From Bacteroidales bacterium (lineage in GTDB: Bacteria > Bacteroidota > Bacteroidia > Bacteroidales > Bacteroidaceae), in contig SFEK01000121.1 in the NCBI GenBank assembly GCA_004557285.1, positions 1-6,468 of the forward strand: a DNA stretch of 6,468 nt, written 5' to 3'. The notes below the pieces were generated by a model that was not told the DNA's origin, did no database searches, and saw nothing but the letters and a program-made list of their open reading frames with translations. Made by a program: the position numbers and the translations under genes. Below, one piece after another: positions 1 to 6,425 of the stretch; the first letter of the stretch is position 1; every line of letters starts with the position of its first letter.

Positions 1-7
1 ACTGTTT

Positions 8-28
8 GCGTTAACAGCACGCTTTTTT
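8..28 (+). terminator. possible weak terminator of an upstream gene
   Basis: GCGT (8-11) can pair with ACGC (19-22) around a 7-base loop, followed directly by six T residues (23-28). A competing 5-bp pairing, CTGTT (2-6) with AACAG (13-17), is also possible. The stem is short and the left window edge may cut off part of it, so this is only a tentative end of a transcript entering from the left. Confidence 0.25.
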
Positions 29-91
29 GATGTATGTCAAATCAAAAGTAAATAAATAAGGTGTAAAGTAGGATATCTCGTTTTTTTTGAT

Positions 92-99
92 TACTTTTG
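92..99 (+). promoter_or_regulatory. Bacteroidetes-type -7 promoter element for slyD-aroC
   Basis: TACTTTTG is an exact match to the Bacteroidetes primary sigma factor -7 consensus TAnnTTTG. It lies 74 bases upstream of the slyD start codon, which would give a 5' leader of roughly 65-70 nt. I see no TTTG -33 box at the expected spacing of about 19-21 bases; that region reads AAGTAGGA. The assignment therefore rests on the -7 element and its position alone. Confidence 0.5.
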
Positions 100-106
100 C
101 AGGCAA

Positions 107-125
107 ATAGCCGATTGAAGGCTAT
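107..125 (+). other. hairpin near the 5' end of the slyD leader
   Basis: ATAGCC (107-112) and GGCTAT (120-125) are perfect inverted repeats separated by the 7-base loop GATTGAA. The hairpin begins about where transcription from the 92-99 element would start, so the mRNA would carry a 5'-terminal stem-loop. Such a structure could stabilise the transcript or be an operator, but a 6-bp match can also arise by chance. Confidence 0.3.
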
Positions 126-173
126 GGAACAACAAGAAATTCATCAAATTCAAACCATATAGAACAGAAAAAA

Positions 174-770
174 ATGGAAAGCAATCTCAACAAATTCATC
201 AGCGTGGCGTACAAACTGTACACCGTAGACAATGACAACAGCGAAATGGTGGAGGAAGCCACAGCAGAGGCCCCCTTCCAGTTTATCAGTGGATATGGCA
301 CCACACTCGATGCTTTTGAGCACGAAATAGCATCACTCGCCACAGGCGACAGTTTCGACTTCACACTGACCAAGGAGCAGGCTTACGGCGACTATGAAGA
401 CGCCCATGTGCTTGAGTTGGACAAGGAAATATTCTCTATCAACGGACATTTCGACCACAACAATATCTTCGTGGATGCCATCGTGCCCCTGCAGAATGAA
501 GACGGCAACAGATTTTACGGTCGTGTGCTTGCCATCACCAACGACAAGGTGAAAGTGGATCTCAACCACCCCTTGGCCGGCAAGACACTCAACTTCAAGG
601 GAAAGGTTGTGGAGTCGCGCGAGGCTACCAACGAAGAGATTCAAGGACTCATCAACCGCCTGAGCGGCGAAGGATGTTGCTGCGGATGCGGACATGACCA
701 TGGCGACAACTGCGGATGCGGCGACGACTGCGGATGTGGTGACGACTGCGGATGCGGACATTGCCATTGA
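174..770 (+). CDS. slyD: SlyD-like FKBP-type peptidyl-prolyl cis-trans isomerase with Cys-rich metal-binding tail
   Basis: A cytoplasmic prolyl isomerase and chaperone of 198 residues, with no signal peptide or membrane segment. The FKBP fold is split as in SlyD: the first part spans about residues 6-73 and includes the AYG motif at 70-72. An insert-in-flap chaperone domain covers about 74-127, and the FKBP strand with the family motif NHPLAGKTL follows at 131-139. The tail, residues 168-198, has 11 Cys and 4 His, including three CGCG-type units and a final HCH. In E. coli SlyD a comparable Cys/His tail binds Ni2+ and serves hydrogenase maturation; nickel as the ligand here is inference. The start is preceded by an A-rich stretch without a Shine-Dalgarno site, which is normal for Bacteroidetes. 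aroC begins 13 bases after the stop, so the two are probably co-transcribed. A plain FKBP of unknown client is the alternative; the SlyD class is well supported. Confidence 0.93.
   Translation: MESNLNKFISVAYKLYTVDNDNSEMVEEATAEAPFQFISGYGTTLDAFEHEIASLATGDSFDFTLTKEQAYGDYEDAHVLELDKEIFSINGHFDHNNIFVDAIVPLQNEDGNRFYGRVLAITNDKVKVDLNHPLAGKTLNFKGKVVESREATNEEIQGLINRLSGEGCCCGCGHDHGDNCGCGDDCGCGDDCGCGHCH
711..758 (+). repeat. 18-base tandem repeat coding for CGCGDD units in the SlyD tail
   Basis: Two full copies (711-728 and 729-746) and a 12-base partial third copy (747-758) of the unit TGCGGATGCGGCGACGAC are present. The second copy differs at two third positions (TGT, GGT). A single related 12-mer also occurs at 681-692. 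Each copy encodes Cys-Gly-Cys-Gly-Asp-Asp in the slyD frame, so gain or loss of a unit would keep the reading frame and change the number of metal-binding cysteines. Confidence 0.9.
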
Positions 771-783
771 TGAATACCAACAG

Positions 784-1878
784 ATGAGCAACACATTTGG
801 AAAAATATTCACCCTGACCACCTTTGGCGAAAGCCACGGCGAAGCCATAGGTGGTGTCATCGACGGCATGCCTGCCGGCGTGGATATCGACATGGATTTC
901 ATCCAGCATGAGCTGAACCGCAGGAAACCCGGACAAAGCCGAATTACCACCGACCGCAAAGAAGACGACAAAGTGGAACTGCTCAGCGGAGTGATGGACG
1001 GACAATCGACAGGCTGCCCCATTGGCTTTATGGTCAGGAACAACAACCAGCGCTCCGCCGACTATGACAACATGCGTGAAGTGTTCCGCCCGTCGCATGC
1101 CGACTATACCTATTATAATAAATATGGAATACGTGACCACCGTGGAGGGGGTCGCTCGTCGGCACGCATCACCATCAGCAGGTGCGTGGGTGGAGCCTTG
1201 GCCAAACTGGTGCTGCGCAACATGGGAATATCCATCAACGCCTATACCTCACAGGTGGGCGACATCGCGCTTGAAAATGATTACCGGAAATATGACCTGA
1301 CCATAACGGAAACGAATATCGTGAGATGCCCCGACCCCAAGAAGGCAGAGCAGATGACAAAGCTCATCAGCGAGGTAAAAGCCTCGGGCGACACCATAGG
1401 AGGCACCATCACCTGCGTGGTGAAGGGATGCCCCACTGGACTGGGCGAACCCGAATTTGACAAGCTGCATGCCGCACTGGGAGCTGCCATGCTGGGCATC
1501 AATGCGGTGAAGGGCATTGAGTTTGGCGGGGGCTTTGCCATGGCAGAGCGCAGAGGAAGCGAGGTGAACGACATCTTCTGTATGCACGGGCAGCGTGTAA
1601 GCACCCGAACCAACTACAGCGGTGGCATACAAGGAGGCATAAGTAATGGAGAAGACATCTATTTCCGCATCGCATTCAAACCTGTGGCTACCCTACTCCG
1701 CCCGCAACCCACTGTAAACATCCATGGAGAAGAAACCATCCTGCAGGCCAAAGGCCGACACGACCCTTGTGTGCTGCCGCGTGCCGTGCCCGTGGTAGAG
1801 GCCATGGCTGCAATGACCATTCTCGACTTCGTCTTGATGTCAAGAAAATGTCACGATGTATCTTCGCATGGTTTGTAA
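784..1878 (+). CDS. aroC: chorismate synthase
   Basis: Makes chorismate from 5-enolpyruvylshikimate-3-phosphate, the last step of the shikimate pathway leading to aromatic amino acids, folate and quinones. It needs reduced FMN and acts in the cytoplasm. The 364-residue protein has the usual family length and motifs: GESHG at 15-19 with conserved His18, RPSHAD at 102-107 with the second conserved His105, GGGRSSAR at 121-128, and the C-terminal signature RHDPCVLPRAVPVVEAMAA at 325-343. The frame stays open upstream to 694, but I chose 784 because the protein then starts as MSNTFGKIFTLTTFGESHG, the normal N-terminus. The upstream extension is only the off-frame reading of the slyD repeats. It lies 13 bases after slyD and has no promoter of its own in view. 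No strong terminator follows directly; the first good one is at 2106-2134. The last ~14 residues, after TILDFVL, look unremarkable or variable. Confidence 0.98.
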   Translation: MSNTFGKIFTLTTFGESHGEAIGGVIDGMPAGVDIDMDFIQHELNRRKPGQSRITTDRKEDDKVELLSGVMDGQSTGCPIGFMVRNNNQRSADYDNMREVFRPSHADYTYYNKYGIRDHRGGGRSSARITISRCVGGALAKLVLRNMGISINAYTSQVGDIALENDYRKYDLTITETNIVRCPDPKKAEQMTKLISEVKASGDTIGGTITCVVKGCPTGLGEPEFDKLHAALGAAMLGINAVKGIEFGGGFAMAERRGSEVNDIFCMHGQRVSTRTNYSGGIQGGISNGEDIYFRIAFKPVATLLRPQPTVNIHGEETILQAKGRHDPCVLPRAVPVVEAMAAMTILDFVLMSRKCHDVSSHGL

Positions 1879-1996
1879 TCAAATGGCCGGAAAACCCAGG
1901 CAAAACGACAATTCTTTGATTACACTTTTACAAAAACGTTGTTTTTTTGGAAACATCTGAAAAAAATCCACTCGAATTATTGTATTTTAACACCCA

Positions 1997-2005
1997 GGGG
2001 GGGGG
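1997..2005 (+). repeat. G9 homopolymer tract
   Basis: Nine consecutive G residues, preceded by CACCCA, stand in otherwise AT-rich intergenic DNA. The tract ends 20 bases upstream of the -7 element at 2026-2033, so it occupies the place where a -33 box would be expected. Homopolymer G runs of this length are prone to slippage during replication and also to sequencing error. Confidence 0.85.
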
Positions 2006-2025
2006 TAGAAATGATTTTTTATTTG

Positions 2026-2033
2026 TAAATTTG
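2026..2033 (+). promoter_or_regulatory. Bacteroidetes-type -7 element in the aroC/ABC-F gap
   Basis: TAAATTTG matches the TAnnTTTG consensus exactly and is followed by CA, as in many Bacteroidetes promoters. No TTTG -33 box is present 19-21 bases upstream, where the G9 tract lies instead. Transcription would begin near 2040 and meet the terminator at 2106-2134 about 95 nt later, before any gene. In AT-rich DNA a chance match to a -7 element is quite possible. Confidence 0.4.
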
Positions 2034-2039
2034 CATCGT

Positions 2040-2134
2040 TGTTTAAAGAATTTGCGAAAATTTGATAAGCAACACATTAAGTCTAGTTTAGTTTTTGTGT
2101 TGGTTGATGGCGGCTGTTTGGCCGCCATCTTTTT
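2040..2134 (+). ncRNA. possible small RNA of about 95 nt
   Basis: The stretch is framed by an exact -7 promoter element (2026-2033) and a strong intrinsic terminator (2106-2134) and contains no credible ORF. Inside it CAACACA (2070-2076) pairs perfectly with TGTGTTG (2096-2102) around a 19-base loop, giving a two-hairpin RNA with an unpaired 5' third. The 5' end is estimated from the promoter. I recognise no known RNA family. The alternative is that this is simply the 3' UTR of the slyD-aroC transcript, whose only strong terminator is this one. Confidence 0.3.
2106..2134 (+). terminator. rho-independent terminator
   Basis: GATGGCGGC (2106-2114) pairs perfectly with GCCGCCATC (2121-2129) over 9 bp around the 6-base loop TGTTTG, followed by five T (2130-2134). 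It is 228 bases past the aroC stop, so it ends either a long aroC 3' UTR or a separate short RNA started at about 2040. It lies upstream of the ABC-F promoter and so insulates that operon from readthrough. Confidence 0.88.
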
Positions 2135-2209
2135 GTGATACCCCTTCAACATCAGATGAGCAGCAAAGTCTTTACAAGCCAATTAAAAACAAAAAAAATG
2201 TTTTTTTAT

Positions 2210-2240
2210 TTTGAAATGTTGTCAACATACAGTATCTTTG
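2210..2240 (+). promoter_or_regulatory. full -33/-7 Bacteroidetes promoter for the ABC-F-pepO operon
   Basis: A TTTG -33 box (2210-2213) and a TATCTTTG -7 box (2233-2240) are separated by 19 bases, matching the Bacteroidetes consensus in both elements and spacing. An A8-TG-T7 tract at 2191-2207, immediately upstream, could act as bent DNA or an UP-like element. Transcription would start near 2247 and give a leader of about 65-70 nt before the ATG at 2316. Confidence 0.75.
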
Positions 2241-2266
2241 CCAAGATTTTGGCAATATCTCAAATA

Positions 2267-2289
2267 GGGCTGGGATAATCATCAAGCCC
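2267..2289 (+). other. possible short hairpin in the ABC-F leader
   Basis: GGGCT (2267-2271) can pair with AGCCC (2285-2289) around a 13-base loop. The hairpin ends 26 bases before the start codon. No T run follows, so it is not a terminator. At 5 bp it may be chance; I see no leader-peptide attenuator of the kind found upstream of antibiotic-resistance ABC-F genes. Confidence 0.2.
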
Positions 2290-2315
2290 AATCATGTAGT
2301 TAAGCATAAGAATCA

Positions 2316-4283
2316 ATGATTTCGATAGAAGGACTGAAAGTTGAATTTGGAGTAAAACCACTATTCAGTGATGTGAATTTCGTCATCAACGCTCGTGACA
2401 GAATAGCCCTTGTCGGCAAGAACGGAGCGGGGAAATCCACCATGCTGAAAATACTGTGCGGCATACAGAAGCCCACAGCCGGAAATGTGGCTATTCCTAA
2501 TGAAACGACCATAGGTTATCTGCCTCAGGTGATGGTGCTGCAAGACGACACCACCGTGCGCGAGGAAGCCCGCAAGGCTTTCGCAGGCAACACCGTGCTG
2601 AAGGAGAAACTGGACAAGATGAACAACCAGCTGTCTGAACGTACCGACTATGACAGCGAGGAATACATGCAACTGGTACAGAAGTTCACCCAAGAACATG
2701 AACGCTACATGATGATGGGTGCCGAAAACTATGAGGCCGACATCGAACGCACACTGGCAGGTCTGGGCTTTACCCGAAGCGATCTTGACCGCCCTACCCA
2801 TGAATTCAGCGGCGGTTGGCGCATGAGAATTGAACTGGCCAAAATCCTGCTGCAAAAACCTGATGTGCTGTTGCTCGACGAGCCTACCAACCACCTCGAC
2901 ATAGAAAGCATCCAATGGCTGGAAACGTTTTTGGCACAAAGTGCAAAAGCCGTTGTACTGGTGAGCCACGACCGTGCGTTCATCAACAATGTGACCAACC
3001 GCACCCTTGAAATAAGCTGCGGAAAGGTGGTGGATTACAGGGTGAAATACGATGAATATGTGAAACTGCGTGCCGAACGCCGTGAACAACAGATACGCGC
3101 TTACGAAAACCAGCAAAAGGAAATTGCCGACATCAAGGATTTCATTGAGCGTTTCAGATATAAGCCAACCAAGGCCGTGCAGGTGCAAAGCCGCATCAAA
3201 CAACTGGAAAAGATTGTGCCCATCGAAATTGACGAAGTGGACAATTCGGCCCTCAGACTGAAATTTCCTCCATGCCTGAGAAGCGGCGACTATCCCGTCA
3301 TCTGCGACGAGGTGCGCAAGGACTACGGGCAGCATACGGTGTTCAGTAACGTGTGCCTCACCATCAAGCGTGGAGAGAAAGTGGCGTTTGTGGGCAAGAA
3401 CGGTGAGGGTAAATCAACCCTTGTCAAATGTATCATGAACGAAATTCCCTTTACGGGTTCATTGAAAATTGGACACAACGTGCAAATAGGCTATTTTGCC
3501 CAAAACCAGGCACAGCTTCTCGATGAAGAACTGACCGTGTTCGACACCATCGACCATGTGGCCAAAGGAGACATCAGACTGCGCATCAACGACATTCTGG
3601 GTGCATTCATGTTCGGAGGCGAAGAATCTGAGAAGAAGGTGAAGGTGCTCAGCGGTGGCGAACGAAGCCGCCTGGCCATGATACGCCTGCTGCTTGAGCC
3701 TGTCAACCTGCTGATACTCGACGAGCCTACCAACCACCTTGACATGCCATCAAAAGATGTGCTGAAAGAGGCCATCAATGCCTTTGACGGCACGGCTATC
3801 ATCGTGAGCCATGACCGTGAGTTTCTGGACGGGCTGGTCACCAAGGTCTATGAGTTTGGTGGCGGAAAGGTGAAAGAACATATCGGCGGCATTTATGATT
3901 TCCTGCGGTCAAGGCAAATCGACACGCTTGACGCCCTGGGCATGAACAGCACCAAGGCGGCAGAACCTTTGGCAACGGCTGATGCTACCGTCAGCGGTGC
4001 AGAACCATCGGCTGGAAAACTGTCGTATGAGGAACGCAAGGAACAGCAGAAACGCTTGAAAAAAGCCGAAAAGGCAGTGAGTGATGCCGAAAACAACATT
4101 GCCAAACTGGAAGACAAGCTGAAGGTTCTCGATGAAAAACTCTGCCTGCCCGAAAATGCCAGCAACATGACCATCATCAACGAATATGCTGACATCAAGG
4201 CCAAACTTGACCAAGAAGTGGAGCGATGGGAACAATTGGCTGAAGAACTGGAAAATATCAATTTATTCACAAATAATCAATAA
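2316..4283 (+). CDS. ABC-F family ATPase (ribosome-associated, two ATP-binding domains)
   Basis: A soluble 655-residue protein with two ABC ATPase domains in tandem and no membrane segment, which defines the ABC-F group; known members act on the ribosome rather than in transport. Domain 1 has Walker A GKNGAGKST (34-42), signature SGGWR (165-169), Walker B LLLDEPTNHLD (185-195) and switch SHDR (217-220). A charged linker at about 240-310 contains FIERFRYKPTKAVQVQSRIK, the region that reaches toward the P-site tRNA in studied ABC-Fs. Domain 2 has GKNGEGKST (360-368), LSGGER (445-450), ILDEPTNHLD (467-476) and SHDRE (498-502). A low-complexity Ala/Thr segment (about 545-567) leads to a charged C-terminal coiled coil (568-650). 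All catalytic residues are present. The linker and coiled coil suggest a YdiF/YheS/ABCF3-like housekeeping type rather than EttA; the subfamily is not certain, and a resistance role cannot be excluded. It has its own promoter at 2210-2240, and pepO follows after 6 bases. Confidence 0.95.
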   Translation: MISIEGLKVEFGVKPLFSDVNFVINARDRIALVGKNGAGKSTMLKILCGIQKPTAGNVAIPNETTIGYLPQVMVLQDDTTVREEARKAFAGNTVLKEKLDKMNNQLSERTDYDSEEYMQLVQKFTQEHERYMMMGAENYEADIERTLAGLGFTRSDLDRPTHEFSGGWRMRIELAKILLQKPDVLLLDEPTNHLDIESIQWLETFLAQSAKAVVLVSHDRAFINNVTNRTLEISCGKVVDYRVKYDEYVKLRAERREQQIRAYENQQKEIADIKDFIERFRYKPTKAVQVQSRIKQLEKIVPIEIDEVDNSALRLKFPPCLRSGDYPVICDEVRKDYGQHTVFSNVCLTIKRGEKVAFVGKNGEGKSTLVKCIMNEIPFTGSLKIGHNVQIGYFAQNQAQLLDEELTVFDTIDHVAKGDIRLRINDILGAFMFGGEESEKKVKVLSGGERSRLAMIRLLLEPVNLLILDEPTNHLDMPSKDVLKEAINAFDGTAIIVSHDREFLDGLVTKVYEFGGGKVKEHIGGIYDFLRSRQIDTLDALGMNSTKAAEPLATADATVSGAEPSAGKLSYEERKEQQKRLKKAEKAVSDAENNIAKLEDKLKVLDEKLCLPENASNMTIINEYADIKAKLDQEVERWEQLAEELENINLFTNNQ

Positions 4284-4289
4284 CGTATT

Positions 4290-6326
4290 ATGAAAATGAA
4301 AAACATCATTCCTGCAATGCTCATGGCATCGACTGCACTGACAGCCCATGCGCAGACATTGTCTTCAGGTATCGATTTGGGCAACCTCGACAACAGTGTG
4401 CGCCCGGCTGACAACTTTTATCAGTATGCTTGTGGCGGATGGATGAAAAACAATCCTCTGCCCGCTGCCTATTCACGTTTCGGTAGTTTTGACCAGTTGG
4501 GCCAGGACAACGTGGAACGTGTGAACACTATCCTCAACGAACTGCTCGGTAAAACCTACACCAAGGGCACAACAGAACAGAAGCTGAGCGATTTCTACAA
4601 ATTGGCCATGGACTCAGTGCGCCGCAACCAGGAGGGCGTGTCTCCCGTGATGCCGCTCATCAAGGAGATCAATGCTGCCAAGACGATGAAAGAACTGAAA
4701 GCCATCCAGCTGAAAAACGCTTCGTTTGGCTACGGCATGCCCATGTGGTATGGCTTCTATGCCGATGAGAAGAATGCAAAGATGAACATTCTGAACGTTG
4801 GACAGGGCGGTATCACTCTCGGGCAGAAAGAATATTATCTGGACACCGACGACGCCACTACAGCCATCCGTGAGGCCTACAAGAAACATGTGGTGCGCAT
4901 GTTCCAACTCTTCGACTTCAATGAAAAGGAAGCACAGAAGAAGATGATGCAACTGATGCATATTGAGACAGAACTGGCCAAGGTGTCTAAGTCGAACACC
5001 GAGATGCGTGACGTTATGGCCAACTACCACAAAATGTCACGTGCCGACTTTGACAAGAGGTATCCTACCTTGAATCTCACCCAAATGCTTGTGGCTGATG
5101 GCGTAAAAACCAGTCTCTTTGATGAAATGGTTGTGGGCCAGCCTGAGTTCCTGGATGGTGCAGAGAAACTTTTTGCCGGTCTGAGCCCTGACGAACTGCG
5201 CACTTATATGCAATGGGATGTTATCATGGGCGCAGCCTCTTATCTGAGCGACGACGTGATTGCCGCCAACTTTGACTTCTTTGGAAAGACCATGTCGGGA
5301 CGCAAGGAAAACCACCCAAGATGGAAGCGTGCTACAAGTCAGGTTGAAGCACAGATGGGCGAGGCATTGGGCAAGATGTTTGTAGCCCGTTATTTCCCTG
5401 AGTCTTCAAAGATTCGTATGGAAAAATTGGTGAAAAACCTTCAGGTTTCTCTTGCTGAACGCATTAGGGAACAAAAATGGATGAGCCCCGAAACCAAAAA
5501 GGCTGCCCTTGACAAACTCAACAGTTTCTATGTAAAGATTGGTTATCCCAACCAATGGAAAGACATGTCGGGACTGAACATCGACCCCAAACTTTCTTAC
5601 TATGAGAATGTGAAGAACTGCCAGCTCTTCTGGCACAAATGGAACTATGAGCACCGTGCAGGCAAACCTGTTGACAAGGATGAATGGCTGATGACTCCAC
5701 AGACAGTAAACGCCTATTATAATCCTACAACCAACGAAATCTGCTTCCCCGCCGGTATCCTGCAGAAACCATTCTTCGACCCCGAAGCCGATGATGCGTT
5801 CAACTATGGTGCCATCGGTGTGGTGATCGGTCATGAGATGACCCACGGTTTTGATGACCAGGGACGCAACTACGACAAGGAAGGCAACATGACCAACTGG
5901 TGGACAGATGAAGATGCTGCCGGTTTCCAAAAACGTGCTGATGTGCTGATCAATTTCTTCAACAACATCAAGGTATTGCCTGACCTGAACGCCAACGGTG
6001 CGCTGACCATTGGTGAGAACCTGGCTGACCACGGTGGTTTGGAAGTTTCTTTCAACGCCTACAAGAACGCCACCAAGAACAATCCTCTGCCAACCATCGA
6101 CGGACTGACCGCTGACCAGCGTTTCTTTATCGCATACGCCGGCGTATGGGCTGCCAACATCACCGAAGCTGAAATCCGCAACCGCACCAAGAGTGACCCC
6201 CACTCTCTCGGCAAATGGAGAGTTGATGCCACCCTGCCACATGTAAGTGCCTGGTATGATGCTTTCAATGTTCAGCCTACAGACAAACTGTATTTGCCTA
6301 AAGAGCAACGTATCGAACTCTGGTAA
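4290..6326 (+). CDS. pepO: secreted M13 family zinc endopeptidase (PepO/neprilysin-like)
   Basis: A 678-residue zinc metallopeptidase that cuts oligopeptides outside the cytoplasm; in Gram-negative bacteria this means the periplasm or cell surface. The N-terminus MKMKNIIPAML... is a signal peptide with a likely signal peptidase I site after AHA (19-21), before Gln22. No lipobox cysteine is present. The M13 N-terminal domain starts at about residue 31 (VRPADNFYQYACGGWM). The catalytic domain has the substrate-binding motif NAYY (474-477), zinc motif HEMTH (515-519: His515, His519, catalytic Glu516), and ENLAD (576-580) with third ligand Glu576 and Asp580. His638 and Arg644 match the conserved His/Arg pair near the C-terminus, and the chain ends in Trp as usual for M13. 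P. gingivalis PepO is a studied relative. Met3 (4296) is an alternative start. The gene starts 6 bases after the ABC-F stop without a promoter between, so co-transcription is likely; the terminator follows at 6353. Confidence 0.96.
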   Translation: MKMKNIIPAMLMASTALTAHAQTLSSGIDLGNLDNSVRPADNFYQYACGGWMKNNPLPAAYSRFGSFDQLGQDNVERVNTILNELLGKTYTKGTTEQKLSDFYKLAMDSVRRNQEGVSPVMPLIKEINAAKTMKELKAIQLKNASFGYGMPMWYGFYADEKNAKMNILNVGQGGITLGQKEYYLDTDDATTAIREAYKKHVVRMFQLFDFNEKEAQKKMMQLMHIETELAKVSKSNTEMRDVMANYHKMSRADFDKRYPTLNLTQMLVADGVKTSLFDEMVVGQPEFLDGAEKLFAGLSPDELRTYMQWDVIMGAASYLSDDVIAANFDFFGKTMSGRKENHPRWKRATSQVEAQMGEALGKMFVARYFPESSKIRMEKLVKNLQVSLAERIREQKWMSPETKKAALDKLNSFYVKIGYPNQWKDMSGLNIDPKLSYYENVKNCQLFWHKWNYEHRAGKPVDKDEWLMTPQTVNAYYNPTTNEICFPAGILQKPFFDPEADDAFNYGAIGVVIGHEMTHGFDDQGRNYDKEGNMTNWWTDEDAAGFQKRADVLINFFNNIKVLPDLNANGALTIGENLADHGGLEVSFNAYKNATKNNPLPTIDGLTADQRFFIAYAGVWAANITEAEIRNRTKSDPHSLGKWRVDATLPHVSAWYDAFNVQPTDKLYLPKEQRIELW

Positions 6327-6352
6327 TTAAAAGCCCACTATATTTAAAAAAA

Positions 6353-6383
6353 GGACGATGGTTATTCCATCGCCCTTTTTTTT
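6353..6383 (+). terminator. rho-independent terminator after pepO, possibly bidirectional
   Basis: CGATGG (6356-6361) pairs with CCATCG (6367-6372) around the loop TTATT. After one A/C mismatch the stem continues with GG (6353-6354) and CC (6374-6375), and eight T follow (6376-6383). Seven A precede the stem (6346-6352), so the same structure has a T run on the minus strand and could also end a gene arriving from the right. Confidence 0.9.
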
Positions 6384-6425
6384 GATGCACAATCTACAGA
6401 CGGTGAAACCGCCGGTCAAACGCAT

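Larger units (their letters stand above)
1879..2315. other. 437-base AT-rich intergenic region without a convincing protein gene
   Basis: This gap separates the slyD-aroC unit from the ABC-F-pepO unit. It holds, in order: a weak AT-rich inverted repeat with a T run (1932-1947), a run of nine G (1997-2005), a -7 promoter element (2026-2033), a 7-bp inverted repeat (2070-2076 with 2096-2102), a strong intrinsic terminator (2106-2134), an A8/T7 tract (2191-2207), a full -33/-7 promoter (2210-2240), and the ABC-F leader. Short open frames cross it, such as 63 codons from 1947, but they run through the G tract and the terminator stem and have no protein-like composition. Confidence 0.8.

Noticed and set aside
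694..783. 30-codon N-terminal extension of aroC overlapping slyD
   Set aside because: It reads TTADAATTAD-like low-complexity sequence, which is the slyD repeats in another frame. Chorismate synthases start at the MSNTFG segment, so 784 is the right start.
1914..1931. TTTGATTACACTTTTAC, similar to the slyD promoter sequence at 87-100
   Set aside because: The similarity covers an AT-rich stretch only, and the TTTG end of the -7 consensus is missing, so I do not call a promoter.
1932..1947. AAAAAC/GTTTTT inverted repeat with a T run as the aroC terminator
   Set aside because: The stem has a single G-C pair and a 3-base loop, so it would be very unstable. The 2106-2134 structure is far better.
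1947..2138. 63-codon plus-strand ORF in the intergenic gap
   Set aside because: It crosses the G9 tract, the -7 element and the terminator stem, its translation looks unlike a protein, and no start-site context supports it.
1928..2182. 84-codon minus-strand ORF in the intergenic gap
   Set aside because: It runs through the terminator and promoter elements, is rich in Lys and Phe as expected from AT-rich DNA, and has no recognisable domain.
2107..2214. 35-codon ORF starting inside the terminator stem
   Set aside because: Its start codon is buried in the 9-bp stem and it ends in an A/T-rich low-complexity tail. Nothing supports translation.
2361..3335. 324-codon open frame on the minus strand opposite the ABC-F gene
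   Set aside because: It lies entirely inside a gene with complete ABC-F motifs on the other strand, has a composition rich in His, Val, Leu and Phe typical of antisense reading, and shows no recognisable domain.
5406..6308. 300-codon open frame on the minus strand opposite pepO
   Set aside because: It is antisense to the conserved M13 catalytic domain with HEMTH and ENLAD. Its translation has no family motif and is explained by the codon bias of pepO.
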